DNA of 64,000 nucleotides from Dyella japonica A8 (GTDB lineage: Bacteria; Pseudomonadota; Gammaproteobacteria; Xanthomonadales; Rhodanobacteraceae), in NCBI RefSeq assembly GCF_000725385.1, contig NZ_CP008884.1:3844001-3908000 (forward strand), given 5' to 3'. Below, piece after piece: positions 26,205 to 36,328 of this stretch (within the stretch, counting starts at the first letter, position 1; each line of letters opens with the position of its first letter). A program made the position numbers and the translations under genes. Below the pieces are notes generated by a model, which searched no databases, had not been told where the DNA came from, and saw only the letters and a program-made list of their open reading frames with translations.

Positions 26205-26234
26205 CGCAACGCAGCGCTGACCTTTCTTACCTGA

Positions 26235-26384
26235 GGGAGCGCACCCTGTGCGCGACGCGGTGCAAGGTTCCCTCCAGGACCGGTTGCGCCAGCACAACGC
26301 TTTCAGCATGCACCTGACCAACTCGGACATCGCACACTGGGGCAAGCCCCCTGCGCTGCGGTCGCGCACAGGGTGCGCTCCCAC
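26235..26384. repeat. Paired-palindrome intergenic repeat, copy 5 of 8
   Basis: Arms lie at 26235-26256 (left arm lacks the outer GTG) and 26361-26384, with an unusually long spacer of 104 bases. It fills the gap between convergent PCuAC and CtaG genes. Confidence 0.8.
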
Positions 26385-26411
26385 CAAGAGCCCTACCATG
26401 CCGCGCTGCCA

Positions 26412-27275
26412 CTACTGCTGCGCTGTGGCAGGCATCCGCCTTGCGGGCCACGGCTTGCGCCGGATGCGCCCGCTGCGCGACAGGCGCAGCCACTGGCGCA
26501 TGGCGAGCAGGCCACCGATGGACTCGATCAGCGCCGCCGGCACCCACATGATCACGCCGCCCACCAGCTGGGCGGTGAGCACGTTGAAGGTGAACGCGCG
26601 GCCGCAGATCTCGAAGATCGGATAAAGATCGGCCTTGGAGAACGTGACGATCGCACCGGCAAGGATCTGCGGCGTCATGGTGATGCCCGGCGACAGCACG
26701 CGGATGCCCGGCGTCATGCGTCCCGGTGGACGCGGACGGTGATCGAGCACCAGCCACCAGTAGGTGAAACCGCTGGCCAGCATCGACCAGTTCATGAAGC
26801 GGTAGATGCGCCAGTCCAGCATGGCGAGCGTCTGCATCGACGGCACCAGCCATATCAGGATGAAGGCAACGAACACCACCGTGGCCACGGCCGGGTTGCA
26901 CCACACGGCGCTGGCCATGCGCCATGGCCACGAGCGCCGTACCGGGCGCAGCAGGCGCAAGCGCCAGCGGAACGGCAGGCCCTTGTGCAGCACGGTGCCC
27001 GGATACGAGGCGATGATCAGCAGCGGCGCCAGATGATGCAGCAGGATCTGCTGGATGCGATGCATGAAGAATTCATGCTCGAAGAAATAGTCCAGGTACG
27101 TGTGCAGCGACACATAGACCAGCAGCATGCCGGTCCAGAACGACAGGCGCCGCCCGATGCTGACGTGAAGCCGGCGGCTGCCACGAACATAGAGCACGCA
27201 ACACCCGATGAAAGACAGCAGGAAGACCCAGGAGAACTCCCAGGGCACGATCCACTTGAGCACGCTTGCCATCAT
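26412..27275 (-). CDS. ctaG: Cytochrome c oxidase assembly factor CtaG (caa3 type)
   Basis: The 287-residue polytopic protein has about seven hydrophobic helices and the Caa3_CtaG marks: HTYLDYFFEHEFFMHRIQQILLHHLAPLLIIASYPG with paired histidines in early helices, MNWSMLASGFTYWWLVLDHRP, and PIFEICGRAFTFNVLTAQLVGGVIMWVP. Membrane CtaG of this type helps build the copper centres of haem-copper oxidases and is unrelated to the CtaG/Cox11 family. Its position facing SCO-PCuAC fits a role in copper insertion. A basic tail (RKPWPARR) closes the protein. Confidence 0.9.
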   Translation of the reverse strand: MMASVLKWIVPWEFSWVFLLSFIGCCVLYVRGSRRLHVSIGRRLSFWTGMLLVYVSLHTYLDYFFEHEFFMHRIQQILLHHLAPLLIIASYPGTVLHKGLPFRWRLRLLRPVRRSWPWRMASAVWCNPAVATVVFVAFILIWLVPSMQTLAMLDWRIYRFMNWSMLASGFTYWWLVLDHRPRPPGRMTPGIRVLSPGITMTPQILAGAIVTFSKADLYPIFEICGRAFTFNVLTAQLVGGVIMWVPAALIESIGGLLAMRQWLRLSRSGRIRRKPWPARRMPATAQQ

Positions 27276-27374
27276 CGAACAAACCTGCGCCGGGTCAGCG
27301 GTGACCCGCCATCATACGCCCCGCCACCGCATCCACGGCACGAGGCTGCGACACATCACCGCCGTCGATGGCAC

Positions 27375-29285
27375 TCATGCGCGACCCCGCCGGCTGCGCC
27401 GGGAGCGGCGCCAGCCGTAGAGCAGGCCAACGATGGTCACGATCGAGGGGATCAGCACGATATTGATGAACTTCAGGCGCAGGCCGAGCGCATCGATCTC
27501 CGCATTGAACTGGTGCTGCACGTCGCGCAGTTGCTTGTTGATCTGCAGCTGGCGCTGCAGGAACTGCTCGATCTCCGCGCGCTGCTCCGGCGTCGCGCTA
27601 TCGCTGCGACCGGCCGATTTGGCCGGCTGCAACTCGGCCAGGCGCGTGCGGGTGACCGCCAGTTCCCGCTGCAGCTCCTGCTTCTTGGCGAGGAACTTCT
27701 GGTCGGCGGCGCTTTGCAGGGCAAGCACACGGGTGAACGGACGCTGCGAGCTGACCCGTCCGTGGATGGAAAGCAGGGCCGACGAGCCGCTCAGGTTGTC
27801 CGCGATGTTGGTGATCAGGTCGCCGTTGTTGGCGATGGCGCTCAGCTGCGGCTGACCGAGCAGGCTTTGTGCGTACGACACCCACAGGCGGTCGCTCAGC
27901 AGGTCGGTATCGCCAACCAGGATCACCTCGGTGCTGGCGTTGGCGCCGGCCAGATGCCCCTGCTCGTTCGAGCGCTCCGGGAAGGCGCTGGGAAACTGGC
28001 CGCGCACGCGGGCCGCGATCACGTAGTGGACGTTGTCGGGCTTGTAGTTATCGAGCAGCGCCGCCGGGTTGTTGATCGACTCGCGCACGCGCTGGCTCGG
28101 CACCACCTCGGCATCGGTGGTTGACTGCATCAACGGCACCAGCCGCGACGGCGTGCCCTGCGCAAGATCGAAATAGCCCACGCTGGATACGTTGATGCGC
28201 TGCAGGCTGGCCGTGGTCACGTCGTCGTGGTTGAGCTCCGGCTGGCCCAGGCCGAGCATGGCCGGATGGCTCATGGAGCTGTTGTCCGCCAGCTCGATGC
28301 GCAACGCGCGGGAGCGGTCGAGCACGACCTTTTGCGGGTCGTACTGCACGCCCCAGGCGCTGAACAGGCGCGACAGGTTCGAATTGTGGTCGTCGGTGAC
28401 GCCGTTGCTGTCGACGAACGGCGTGTTGTCCATCTCCGCCACGGGGTCGACGAACACCACCAGGTGCCCACCGTTAAGCACGTACTGGTCGATGGCGTAC
28501 AGCGCATCGGCCGGCAGGTGCTTGGGATGGATCACCAGCAAGGCCTTGATGTCGCCATCGATGTGCTTGAGCTTCGCAGGATCGAGCGTCTTCACGTCGA
28601 ACTGCTGCGACAGCTGGCGCATCACCGTCCAGGGCTCTTCGCCGATCACGGGATTGCCCTGCACGGGCAGGCTGCTGATCACCCCGATATGCGGCTTGGA
28701 CGGCTGGTCCAGCTCGTACAGCAGCTTAGCGATGTCGTACTCGAGGAAGGTCTCGCGCGAAGGATCGAACAACGGAATCGCCTGCACCTTCTTGGGCAGG
28801 CGATCCTCGCCTTCGGTATCGATGTCGGCATCGGCGCTGGAAGACAAGGTGCTGCCCACCAGGCCGAAGAACACCCGCTCGCCATTGGTGCCGCCGTTGA
28901 TCGGCGACAGGCCGTAACCTTCGGCGCTGGCTTCGTCGTCCGAGTACGGTACGGGGTCGACGATCTTCAGGCGTATCCGCCCGTGCGAGCGCGCCACCAT
29001 CTCCTGCAGCATCTCCGCCACGCGCTGTTCGTAGGTGCGCAGCTGCGGCAGGTCGCGCGTGGCATGGCTGGAGAAGTAGAGCGTCAGGCGCAGCGGAGCG
29101 TGCAAGCCTTCGACGATATGCACGGTACCCGGGGTAAGCGTGTAGAGCTTGTCGGAGGTGAGGTCCACGCGCCCCATGCGCCAACGGCTGCTGGCAAGCA
29201 CGAAGATGACGAACAGCGTGGCCAGCACGGCCACGGCGGACAGCAGCACCACGCGACGGCTGAAGTGAATGCGCCTCATGCTCAC
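27375..29285 (-). CDS. GldG-type ABC-transporter auxiliary protein
   Basis: The 636-residue protein has an N-terminal membrane helix (VVLLSAVAVLATLFVIFVLA) and a large periplasmic part resembling GldG/ABC_transp_aux: LTSDKLYTLTPGTVHIVEGL, RIRLKIVDPVPYSDDEASAEGYGL, and LYAIDQYVLNGGHLVVFVDP. A coiled coil (about 530-600, QKFLAKKQELQRELAVTRTRLAEL) precedes a C-terminal membrane helix with a basic end. It is the third gene of the ATPase-permease-auxiliary unit. GTG (29285) overlaps the permease stop; an ATG two codons later is possible. The transported substrate is unknown. In Bacteroidetes the homologues serve gliding, which is not expected here. Confidence 0.85.
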   Translation of the reverse strand: MSMRRIHFSRRVVLLSAVAVLATLFVIFVLASSRWRMGRVDLTSDKLYTLTPGTVHIVEGLHAPLRLTLYFSSHATRDLPQLRTYEQRVAEMLQEMVARSHGRIRLKIVDPVPYSDDEASAEGYGLSPINGGTNGERVFFGLVGSTLSSSADADIDTEGEDRLPKKVQAIPLFDPSRETFLEYDIAKLLYELDQPSKPHIGVISSLPVQGNPVIGEEPWTVMRQLSQQFDVKTLDPAKLKHIDGDIKALLVIHPKHLPADALYAIDQYVLNGGHLVVFVDPVAEMDNTPFVDSNGVTDDHNSNLSRLFSAWGVQYDPQKVVLDRSRALRIELADNSSMSHPAMLGLGQPELNHDDVTTASLQRINVSSVGYFDLAQGTPSRLVPLMQSTTDAEVVPSQRVRESINNPAALLDNYKPDNVHYVIAARVRGQFPSAFPERSNEQGHLAGANASTEVILVGDTDLLSDRLWVSYAQSLLGQPQLSAIANNGDLITNIADNLSGSSALLSIHGRVSSQRPFTRVLALQSAADQKFLAKKQELQRELAVTRTRLAELQPAKSAGRSDSATPEQRAEIEQFLQRQLQINKQLRDVQHQFNAEIDALGLRLKFINIVLIPSIVTIVGLLYGWRRSRRSRRGRA

Positions 29286-30012
29286 GGCGTCCGCTTCAGG
29301 TCGAGCGTGAGCACGCCGGCGGTAAGCCAGGCGGTCATGCTCGCGAGGAAATACAACAGGTCACGCAGGTCCAGCACGCCGCGCGATATCGCCTCGAAGT
29401 GGCGCACCATGCTCAGGTGCGCCAGCGCGTTCACCAGCCTGCGCGGCATCGCCCCCTGGAAGAACTCCATCACCTGCGGCTGCCCGACCAGGATCAGCAG
29501 GAAGCACACCACCAGGGTCAACACAAAGGCCACCACCTGGCTCTGCGTCACGGCGGACAGGCAGGCACCGATGGCCAGGAAAGCACCCGCCATGAGCCAG
29601 CTGCCGATGTAGCCGGCCAGGATCACGCCGTTGTCCGGTGAACCGAGGTAGTTCACGGTGATCCAGATCGGAAAGGTCAACACCAGCGCCAGCCCGATGA
29701 ACATCCATGCGGCGAGGAACTTGCCAAGCATCGCCTGCGCCAGCGTGAGCGGCAGGCTCATCAACAGTTCCAGCGTGCCGCCCTTGGCCTCTTCCGCCCA
29801 CATGCGCATCGACACCGCCGGCACCAGCACAAGATAGAGCCAGGGGTGCATCACGAAGAACGGCTGCAGGTCGGCCTGCCTGCGCTCGTAGAAATCTCCC
29901 GCGTAGAACGTGAGGATGCCGGACAGCACCAGGAAGATCACCAGGAACACGTACGCCACCGGCGTCACGAAGTAGCTGCGCAATTCGCGACGCGTCACCG
30001 CTGCGATCGGGC

Positions 30013-30016
<4 letters not shown>
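29282..30016 (-). CDS. ABC-2/GldF-type transporter permease
   Basis: This 244-residue permease has six hydrophobic helices and ABC-2 hallmarks: AAVTRRELRSYFVTPVAYVFLVIFLVLSGILTF at the start, MRMWAEEAKGGTLELLMSLPLTLAQAMLGKFLAAW in the middle (the family's EExxGTLELL segment), and a terminal helix after HFEAISRGVLDLRDLLYF. It overlaps the ATPase gene before it and the GldG-type gene after it by 4 bases each, so the three proteins are probably made in step and form one exporter. Confidence 0.9.
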
Positions 30017-30945
<929 letters not shown>

Positions 30946-31064
30946 GTCCTGTGAAATCGTATGGCATGCATTTGCTGCACGCGTGTCGCGGGCCCCACCT
31001 GCGACTGGACCCGCACTGTAACCGAAAAGTTCGCCGGAACCGGGCCGTGCGGCGCGCAAAAACA

Positions 31065-31093
31065 AAAAGGCCCTTCGCGAGGAAGGGCCTTTT
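31065..31093 (-). terminator. Rho-independent terminator of the SRPBCC membrane protein gene
   Basis: AAAAGGCCCTTC and GAAGGGCCTTTT form a perfect stem around a 5-base loop. Read on the minus strand it is followed by TTGTTTTTGC. It lies 22 bases past the stop at 31116. Confidence 0.88.
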
Positions 31094-31115
31094 CGATGCT
31101 TGCCGTTTGGGCGGC

Positions 31116-32465
31116 TTACTTGCCGGCGGTACCGGCTGCGGCCGGAGCGGCAGCCGTGCCCGACGCGGCCGGAGCCTGGTCGCTGCTGTCGTCGAGCGAC
31201 GGCGGCTTGATGCCGGCAGCCTGTTCCGGGGTCTGATCCGGGGCCCAGCTCAGCGGCAGGTACACGTCGTACTCGGCGTACTGCTTCACTTCGTCGCCCT
31301 GCTTCACTTCCGGCTTGGCCTGGATGTCGTAGAAGCGGCCCACCACTTCGTCGAACTTGTAGCCGTGGGTCTGGGCATAGGCCTTCATCAGGTCGCGGGT
31401 CTGCGGCACGCCGGCGGCGGTACCGTTCCACACGGCCTTGAGGGCCGGGCCACCGAAGGCAAGGAAGGCGCGCACGTCGTTGTCGATGATCAGGCGGCCG
31501 AAGCGGTCATGGCCACCCGGAGCGGTGTCGCCGGCGTTGGCGCTGCTGGCGTCAGCGGCGGTGCTGGCCGCGGCGGCGTTCAGGTCGGGCGCCTTGGCAG
31601 CGGTCAGTTCCACCGTCTGGCCGGCGACGCTCAGGCTGGTCGCGCTGATCGGCATGGCCACGTCGAAGGTGTAGTTCTGGTCGCCGTAGTTCGTGGTGTA
31701 GATGATGCGCGGACCGGTGGTGGTCACGCCCAGCTTCTTGGCGGCAGCCTGGATCTGGCTGATAGCCTTGTTCGTGGCGTCATCGAGGGCCTCGAGGCCG
31801 CCCTTGCGCTCGATCGAGCTCGACACCACCAGGACCGGAGTCGGCTGGGTCTGCTCGATATACGGGATCAGCTTGGTGTAGTCGACGTTCTGCACGCCGG
31901 CCAGCACGTTCTGCAGGTTGTTCAGGGTGGACTGGACGAACACGTCCGGATCACCGTGGATGTACAGGTTGGAGTAGCGGTTGATCAGGTTGAAACCGTA
32001 GTCGACGTCATACGACCAGGTCACCTTGGTCAGCTGACCGCGGCTGCCGTTGCGCTCCAGGTCGACCGTGAAGTGCTTGTCGTTGCCACGCCAGTCGTTG
32101 TCGATGTTCCAGACAAGGGTGGCCTTCTTGGCGGTCGAATCGACCTTGTCGAAGCTCGGATCGGCCGAGGCGATGGTGAACTTGCCGGTACCGACCTTGC
32201 CGTCATCGCTGGCCCAGGAGATTTCGGCACCGGGGCCATAGGCCTTGCCGGAGAAGTCGAACTTGATGTTGCGGTCAGCGTCACGCTGCTCGGAGTACTC
32301 CGGGAAGCGGCGGAAGTTGCTCAGCACGTCATAGACCTGACGCATGTCCTTGCCGATGACCAACGATCGTTCGATATGACCGTTGCCGGGCATCACCACG
32401 CCCACCACCACCGCCGCCACTGCGACGATGATCAGGGCCACAATAAATTCAAGAACACGCATCAT
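31116..32465 (-). CDS. Membrane-anchored SRPBCC/GyrI-like protein
   Basis: The 449-residue protein has one N-terminal membrane helix (VLEFIVALIIVAVAAVVVGVVM). An SRPBCC (polyketide-cyclase-like) domain follows at about 30-185 (HIERSLVIGKDMRQVYDVLSNFRRFPEYSE), and a second half resembles GyrI-like/effector-binding domains (GVPQTRDLMKAYAQTHGYKF, VVGRFYDIQ). An Ala/Pro-rich tail of about 35 residues ends it. Such proteins probably bind small hydrophobic ligands; no reaction is known. MM at 32465/32462 are both possible starts. It is a single gene ended by a strong terminator. Confidence 0.78.
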   Translation of the reverse strand: MMRVLEFIVALIIVAVAAVVVGVVMPGNGHIERSLVIGKDMRQVYDVLSNFRRFPEYSEQRDADRNIKFDFSGKAYGPGAEISWASDDGKVGTGKFTIASADPSFDKVDSTAKKATLVWNIDNDWRGNDKHFTVDLERNGSRGQLTKVTWSYDVDYGFNLINRYSNLYIHGDPDVFVQSTLNNLQNVLAGVQNVDYTKLIPYIEQTQPTPVLVVSSSIERKGGLEALDDATNKAISQIQAAAKKLGVTTTGPRIIYTTNYGDQNYTFDVAMPISATSLSVAGQTVELTAAKAPDLNAAAASTAADASSANAGDTAPGGHDRFGRLIIDNDVRAFLAFGGPALKAVWNGTAAGVPQTRDLMKAYAQTHGYKFDEVVGRFYDIQAKPEVKQGDEVKQYAEYDVYLPLSWAPDQTPEQAAGIKPPSLDDSSDQAPAASGTAAAPAAAGTAGK

Positions 32466-32642
32466 TCCGGGATTCTCCGCACGTCTCTCTGTATACGGCA
32501 CAAGGGCAGTCGCCGGAGACCGGCCCGCCACGGGAGATTCCCGAAGAATCACTGCATGAACGGGGGTCGGCCAGCGCCGAAGCCACCGATACTACTTGCT
32601 CGCGCGCCCGAACGCCATCCGGCCGTAAAGACTGCCCGACAG

Positions 32643-32682
32643 GGGCCTTCCAGACGCCTGCGAATGGCGTCAGGCAAGGCCC
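32643..32682 (-). terminator. Probable hairpin terminator behind the response-regulator gene
   Basis: GGGGCCTT...GACGCC pairs with GGCGTC...AAGGCCCC around a short loop, 10 bases past the response regulator stop. No clear T-run follows on the minus strand, so it may be only an RNA-stabilising hairpin. Confidence 0.45.
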
Positions 32683-32691
32683 CGCAAGGGA

Positions 32692-33333
32692 TCAGACGAT
32701 GCCCAGCTCCAGTGCCTTCAGCACCGCGCGGGTACGGTCACGCACCCCCAGCTTGGAGAGGATGTTGGAAACGTGGTTCTTCACCGTCCCCTCCGCCACT
32801 TTCAGGGAGTTGGCGATCTCCTTGTTGCTGTAGCCGCCGGACAGCAGGCGCAGGATCTCGGTCTCGCGCTCGGTCAGGGGGTCGGGCTGCTCCAGGCTGG
32901 TGAACTGGTTCTGCATGCGGCCGACCCCGGCCAGCAGGCGCTGGGTGACCATGGGTGCCACCAGCGAGCCGCCGGCGGCCACGGTACGGACAGCCTCCAC
33001 CAGTTGCTCCAGCGAGACGTCCTTGAGCAGGTAGCCGCGGGCGCCGGCCTTCAGGCCCTGCAGCACGAGCTGGTCGTCGTCGAAGGTGGTGAGGATGATG
33101 GTGGGCGGCAGTTCGTTGCGGGCGGACAGCGCCTGCAACACTTCCAGGCCGCTCATGTTGGGCATGCGCAGGTCCAGCAGTACCACGTCGGGTTTCACCC
33201 GCGGGATGTCCTGGACGGCCTGGGCGCCATCGGCGCATTCGGCCACCACGCGGATATCCTCCGCCAGGTCGAGCAGTGAACGGACACCTTGGCGAACCAG
33301 GTTCTGGTCGTCAACGAGACAGACGGAAATCAT
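32692..33333 (-). CDS. NarL/FixJ-family response regulator
   Basis: The 213-residue regulator has a receiver domain with acidic pocket D8-D9, phosphoacceptor D54 (VVLLDLRMP), T/S at ILTTF and K at YLLKD. A LuxR-type helix-turn-helix follows (about 148-205, PLTERETEILRLLSGGYSNKEIANSLKVAEGTVKNHVSNILSKLG). Phosphorylation should make it bind DNA as a dimer. The ATG at 33331-33333 opens the receiver domain; the frame is open further upstream. It lies 105 bases behind the sensor kinase on the same strand, so the two form a pair. Targets are unknown. Confidence 0.94.
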   Translation of the reverse strand: MISVCLVDDQNLVRQGVRSLLDLAEDIRVVAECADGAQAVQDIPRVKPDVVLLDLRMPNMSGLEVLQALSARNELPPTIILTTFDDDQLVLQGLKAGARGYLLKDVSLEQLVEAVRTVAAGGSLVAPMVTQRLLAGVGRMQNQFTSLEQPDPLTERETEILRLLSGGYSNKEIANSLKVAEGTVKNHVSNILSKLGVRDRTRAVLKALELGIV

Positions 33334-33438
33334 CGCGAATCCTCGAAACGTTGGTGGCCAGCGTGCGATGCCCGCGGCCAACGGGGAGAACGATGCTGCT
33401 ATCCAAGCAGCACATTTTGACACGACCTCCCGGCAAGG

Positions 33439-34668
33439 CTACAGCATGCCCAAAGCCGGGGGTTCGAACCGTGACGGCGTGTGCGCCAGCTCCTGGACCT
33501 CGCCCAGCGGCAGGCGCACGGTCAGCGCAAACCCTTGCTGGAGCGCGGCTTCGACGGTGACGCTGCCGTCGAACTCGGCCAGCCGCTCGCGCATGCCCGA
33601 CAGGCCGTTGCCCGGCCGGAAATTCACCGCGCCGCGGCCGTCGTCGCGGGCATACAGTTCCAGCAGGTTGGCGTTGATGTAATCGAAGCGCAGCCACAGG
33701 TTGCGGGCGCCGGCATGGCGCGCCGTATTGGTGATGATTTCCTGCGCGCAGCGCAGCAGTACCTGGGCGCGGCGCGGATCTTCCACGCTGAAGCGCGGCG
33801 GCGTCTGCATGTGGACGCCCAGGCCCGGCACGCCCTCGGTCAGGCTGCGCAGCGCCAGGGTCAGGTCGATGGCGTCGTCCTGGCGCAGCTCGCTCACCAC
33901 CTCGCGAACGTCCGACAGCAGGTGCTTGGCAGTCACCTGCGCCTTCTGCACGTGCTCCGCCGCCTGTGCGTTCACCAGATGGCTGGCCACTTCCAGGTTC
34001 AGGCTGAGCGCCGTCAGGTGATGGCCGACCAGGTCGTGCAGGTCGCGAGCGATGCGCATGCGCTCGGCGATGCGGGTGGACTCGGCCAGCAATGCACGGG
34101 TGGCGCGCAGCTCGGAATTGAGCCGGCGCTGCACCTCGCGCTCCTCGGCCTGCAGGCTGGCGATCATCGAGGTGAAGAACACCAGCGCCGAGATGCCCAG
34201 GTACATGCAGACCTGCAGGAAGGCAGTCACGATCGTCCAGCCCATGTAGCTGGCGATGATGGGAATCAGCATCAGGTTCTGCAGCAGCATCCAGGCCAGC
34301 CCTGCCCCCACCGGCAGCTGCCAGGGCAGCACCACGGCGATCACCAGCATGAGCATGGCCGACAGGCCGCTCTGGCTGAACCAGCCCATGGCCACCGCCG
34401 AACCGGTGAGCACGACCAGCCCGAACAGCTGGGCGACGGAGGGATACCCCGTCTGCCGCGTCATGCCCGACCGCCGCGTCAGCAGCAGGTAGGTCACGCC
34501 AAAGATCAGGTAGGAGAGGATCCAGCCCGTGATGTTCGGGTTGCTCCACCAGGCGCTGACCTCCGCCAGCCCTCCGGGACCGGAAAGCAGCGGCAGGGCG
34601 ACGCACAGGTACGTGAACAGGCCAGCGTACCGGAGCAGCCGGATGTGATTAATGTTTGACCAGGCCAT
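33439..34668 (-). CDS. NarX/DesK-type sensor histidine kinase
   Basis: The 409-residue kinase has five to six N-terminal membrane helices (about 10-170) with very short loops. A short coiled stretch (LQAEEREVQRRLNSELRATRALLAEST) and a HisKA_3 domain follow, with phospho-acceptor H211 in RIARDLHDLVGHHLT, then a GHKL ATPase domain (NTARHAGARNLWLRF, DDGRG, GNGLSGMRERL). With no large periplasmic domain, it probably senses something in or at the membrane, as DesK does. It is upstream of its response regulator and divergent from the GNAT-minC unit. Confidence 0.93.
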   Translation of the reverse strand: MAWSNINHIRLLRYAGLFTYLCVALPLLSGPGGLAEVSAWWSNPNITGWILSYLIFGVTYLLLTRRSGMTRQTGYPSVAQLFGLVVLTGSAVAMGWFSQSGLSAMLMLVIAVVLPWQLPVGAGLAWMLLQNLMLIPIIASYMGWTIVTAFLQVCMYLGISALVFFTSMIASLQAEEREVQRRLNSELRATRALLAESTRIAERMRIARDLHDLVGHHLTALSLNLEVASHLVNAQAAEHVQKAQVTAKHLLSDVREVVSELRQDDAIDLTLALRSLTEGVPGLGVHMQTPPRFSVEDPRRAQVLLRCAQEIITNTARHAGARNLWLRFDYINANLLELYARDDGRGAVNFRPGNGLSGMRERLAEFDGSVTVEAALQQGFALTVRLPLGEVQELAHTPSRFEPPALGML

Positions 34669-34879
34669 ACGCGCATCATTAGCCAGCGGCAGGCGTGGTG
34701 CAATGCGTGAGAAGTCACTCCCCCACCCCTGCCGAAAGGCACGCCTGTTGGCGCTTTACAAAGGTTTTACATGGTGCGCCGTGTTATGTGCGGCCGCCGG
34801 ACGCATGTCATAATGCGCGCCGAAACCTGGGGCCGCTTCAACGGTCTTGTCACTCGAACCACACACAGCGGAGCAACGA

Positions 34880-35500
34880 ATGGCCCTTGCCATCCGCGAC
34901 GTGCGAGAGCACGACCTGGATGCCGTACTGGCGCTCAACAACGCCGCCGGCCGCACCATCCTCGCCCTGGACGCGGCTCAGCTGCGCTACTTCTACGAAC
35001 ACGCGGATTATTTTCGCGTGGCCGAGATCGATGGCCACCTGGCCGGGTTCCTCATTGCCCTGCGCGAAGGCCGGGACTACGACAGCCCGAACTATCTCTG
35101 GTTTGCCGAGCACTACCCGCAGTTCGCCTACATCGACCGCATCGTCATCGCCAACGCCTACCGTCGCCACGGGCTGGGTCGCATCTTCTATTGCGACGTC
35201 ACCAGCTTCGCCGAGGTGCGCGTGCCGCTGCTGACCTGCGAAGTGTTCCTGGAGCCGCGCGACGACGTGGTGGTGCTGTTCCACGGCACCTATGGCTTCC
35301 AGGAAGTGGGCCAGCAACGCATGGGCACCGAAGGCCCGCAGGTGAGCCTGCTCGCCAAGGACCTTCCGAGTTATGCTTTCGTGCGTGAAACCTACCTGGA
35401 CCACGACGGCCTGCCCGATGTGCCGTGGCTGGCCGAACGCCAGCGCCCCGTCCACCCCGATACCCCCCAGCGCCGCCTCGCGGGAGAGCGGCGCCCGTGA
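34880..35500 (+). CDS. GNAT-family acetyltransferase preceding minC
   Basis: The 206-residue protein has a GNAT fold: MALAIRDVREHDLDAVLALNNAAG, YFRVAEIDGHLAGFLIALREG, FAYIDRIVIANAYRRHGLGRIFYCDV with the acetyl-CoA loop RRHGLG, and FHGTYGFQEVGQQRM near the end. The acceptor is unknown. GGAG sits 9 bases before the ATG at 34880. Its TGA overlaps the GTG of minC as GTGA, so it is translationally coupled to the division-site genes; whether it acts on division is not known. The tail after about residue 185 is low-complexity and basic. Confidence 0.85.
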   Translation: MALAIRDVREHDLDAVLALNNAAGRTILALDAAQLRYFYEHADYFRVAEIDGHLAGFLIALREGRDYDSPNYLWFAEHYPQFAYIDRIVIANAYRRHGLGRIFYCDVTSFAEVRVPLLTCEVFLEPRDDVVVLFHGTYGFQEVGQQRMGTEGPQVSLLAKDLPSYAFVRETYLDHDGLPDVPWLAERQRPVHPDTPQRRLAGERRP

Positions 35501-36285
35501 ATGCACGAATGGATACACAAGAAGCCTGTGACCTGCGCTTTGGCCAGGTCGGCATAGCCAACGTACGTATCAAGCGAATTGACGCCGCCGCCCTCTGCGA
35601 AGAACTGGAACGGCGCGTGCGCACCGCACCGCAATTGTTCTCCCGCGCTGCCGTGGTGCTGGACCTGAGCCACCTGCTGCACCTGCCTGACGACGGCACG
35701 GTCGACGCCCTGCTCGAAGCGGTGCGCAGCGCCGGCATGCTGCCCGTGGGCCTGGCCTACGGCACCAGCGAAGTCGACGCGCTGTCCCAACGCATGGGCC
35801 TGCCGCTGATCGCCAAGTTCCGCGCCGCCTACGAGCCGGCCGACGGCGGCAGCATCGCGCCGCCCGCCCCGGCGGCGGCCGCTCCGGCGCCCGCGCCGGA
35901 ACCGCCCCGTCGTGCCGAACCCGTGCGACAGGAACCCGCGCCCGCCGCCGGCCCGGCGCTGGGTGCGCAGCACGTCGACGGCACCGTGCGTTCCGGCCAA
36001 CAGGTGTACGCACGCGACCGCGATCTGGTGGTCACCGGCACCATCGCCAACGCAGCCGAAGTGATCGCCGACGGCAGCATCCACATCTACGGCAGCCTGC
36101 GCGGCCGTGCGATGGCCGGCGCACAGGGCGATGAGAAAGCGCGCATATACATTTCGAACTTCCACGCGGAACTGGTGGCCATCGCCGGCCACTACCGCGT
36201 GTTCGAACAAATTCCAAAGGACCTGGAAGGCCAGTCTGTGCGATGCTGGCTCGAAGGGGAAAAACTGCTGATCGCCAAGCTGTGA
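35497..36285 (+). CDS. minC: Septum-site determining protein MinC
   Basis: The 262-residue protein has the MinC N-domain (about 10-110), which blocks FtsZ polymers, and a Pro/Ala-rich linker (about 125-155). The beta-helical C-domain (GTVRSGQQVYARDRDLVVTGTIANAAEVIADGSIHIYGSLRGRAMAG) binds MinD and FtsZ. With MinD it blocks division at the poles. I start it at the GTG at 35497, which overlaps the preceding stop and has GGAGA in front; the ATG at 35509 has no ribosome site. The minD gene follows after 43 bases. Confidence 0.94.
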   Translation: MNARMDTQEACDLRFGQVGIANVRIKRIDAAALCEELERRVRTAPQLFSRAAVVLDLSHLLHLPDDGTVDALLEAVRSAGMLPVGLAYGTSEVDALSQRMGLPLIAKFRAAYEPADGGSIAPPAPAAAAPAPAPEPPRRAEPVRQEPAPAAGPALGAQHVDGTVRSGQQVYARDRDLVVTGTIANAAEVIADGSIHIYGSLRGRAMAGAQGDEKARIYISNFHAELVAIAGHYRVFEQIPKDLEGQSVRCWLEGEKLLIAKL

Positions 36286-36328
36286 CGATCGCCAATTACT
36301 ACAACAAAGCATTACGCGGAGATGAGCC

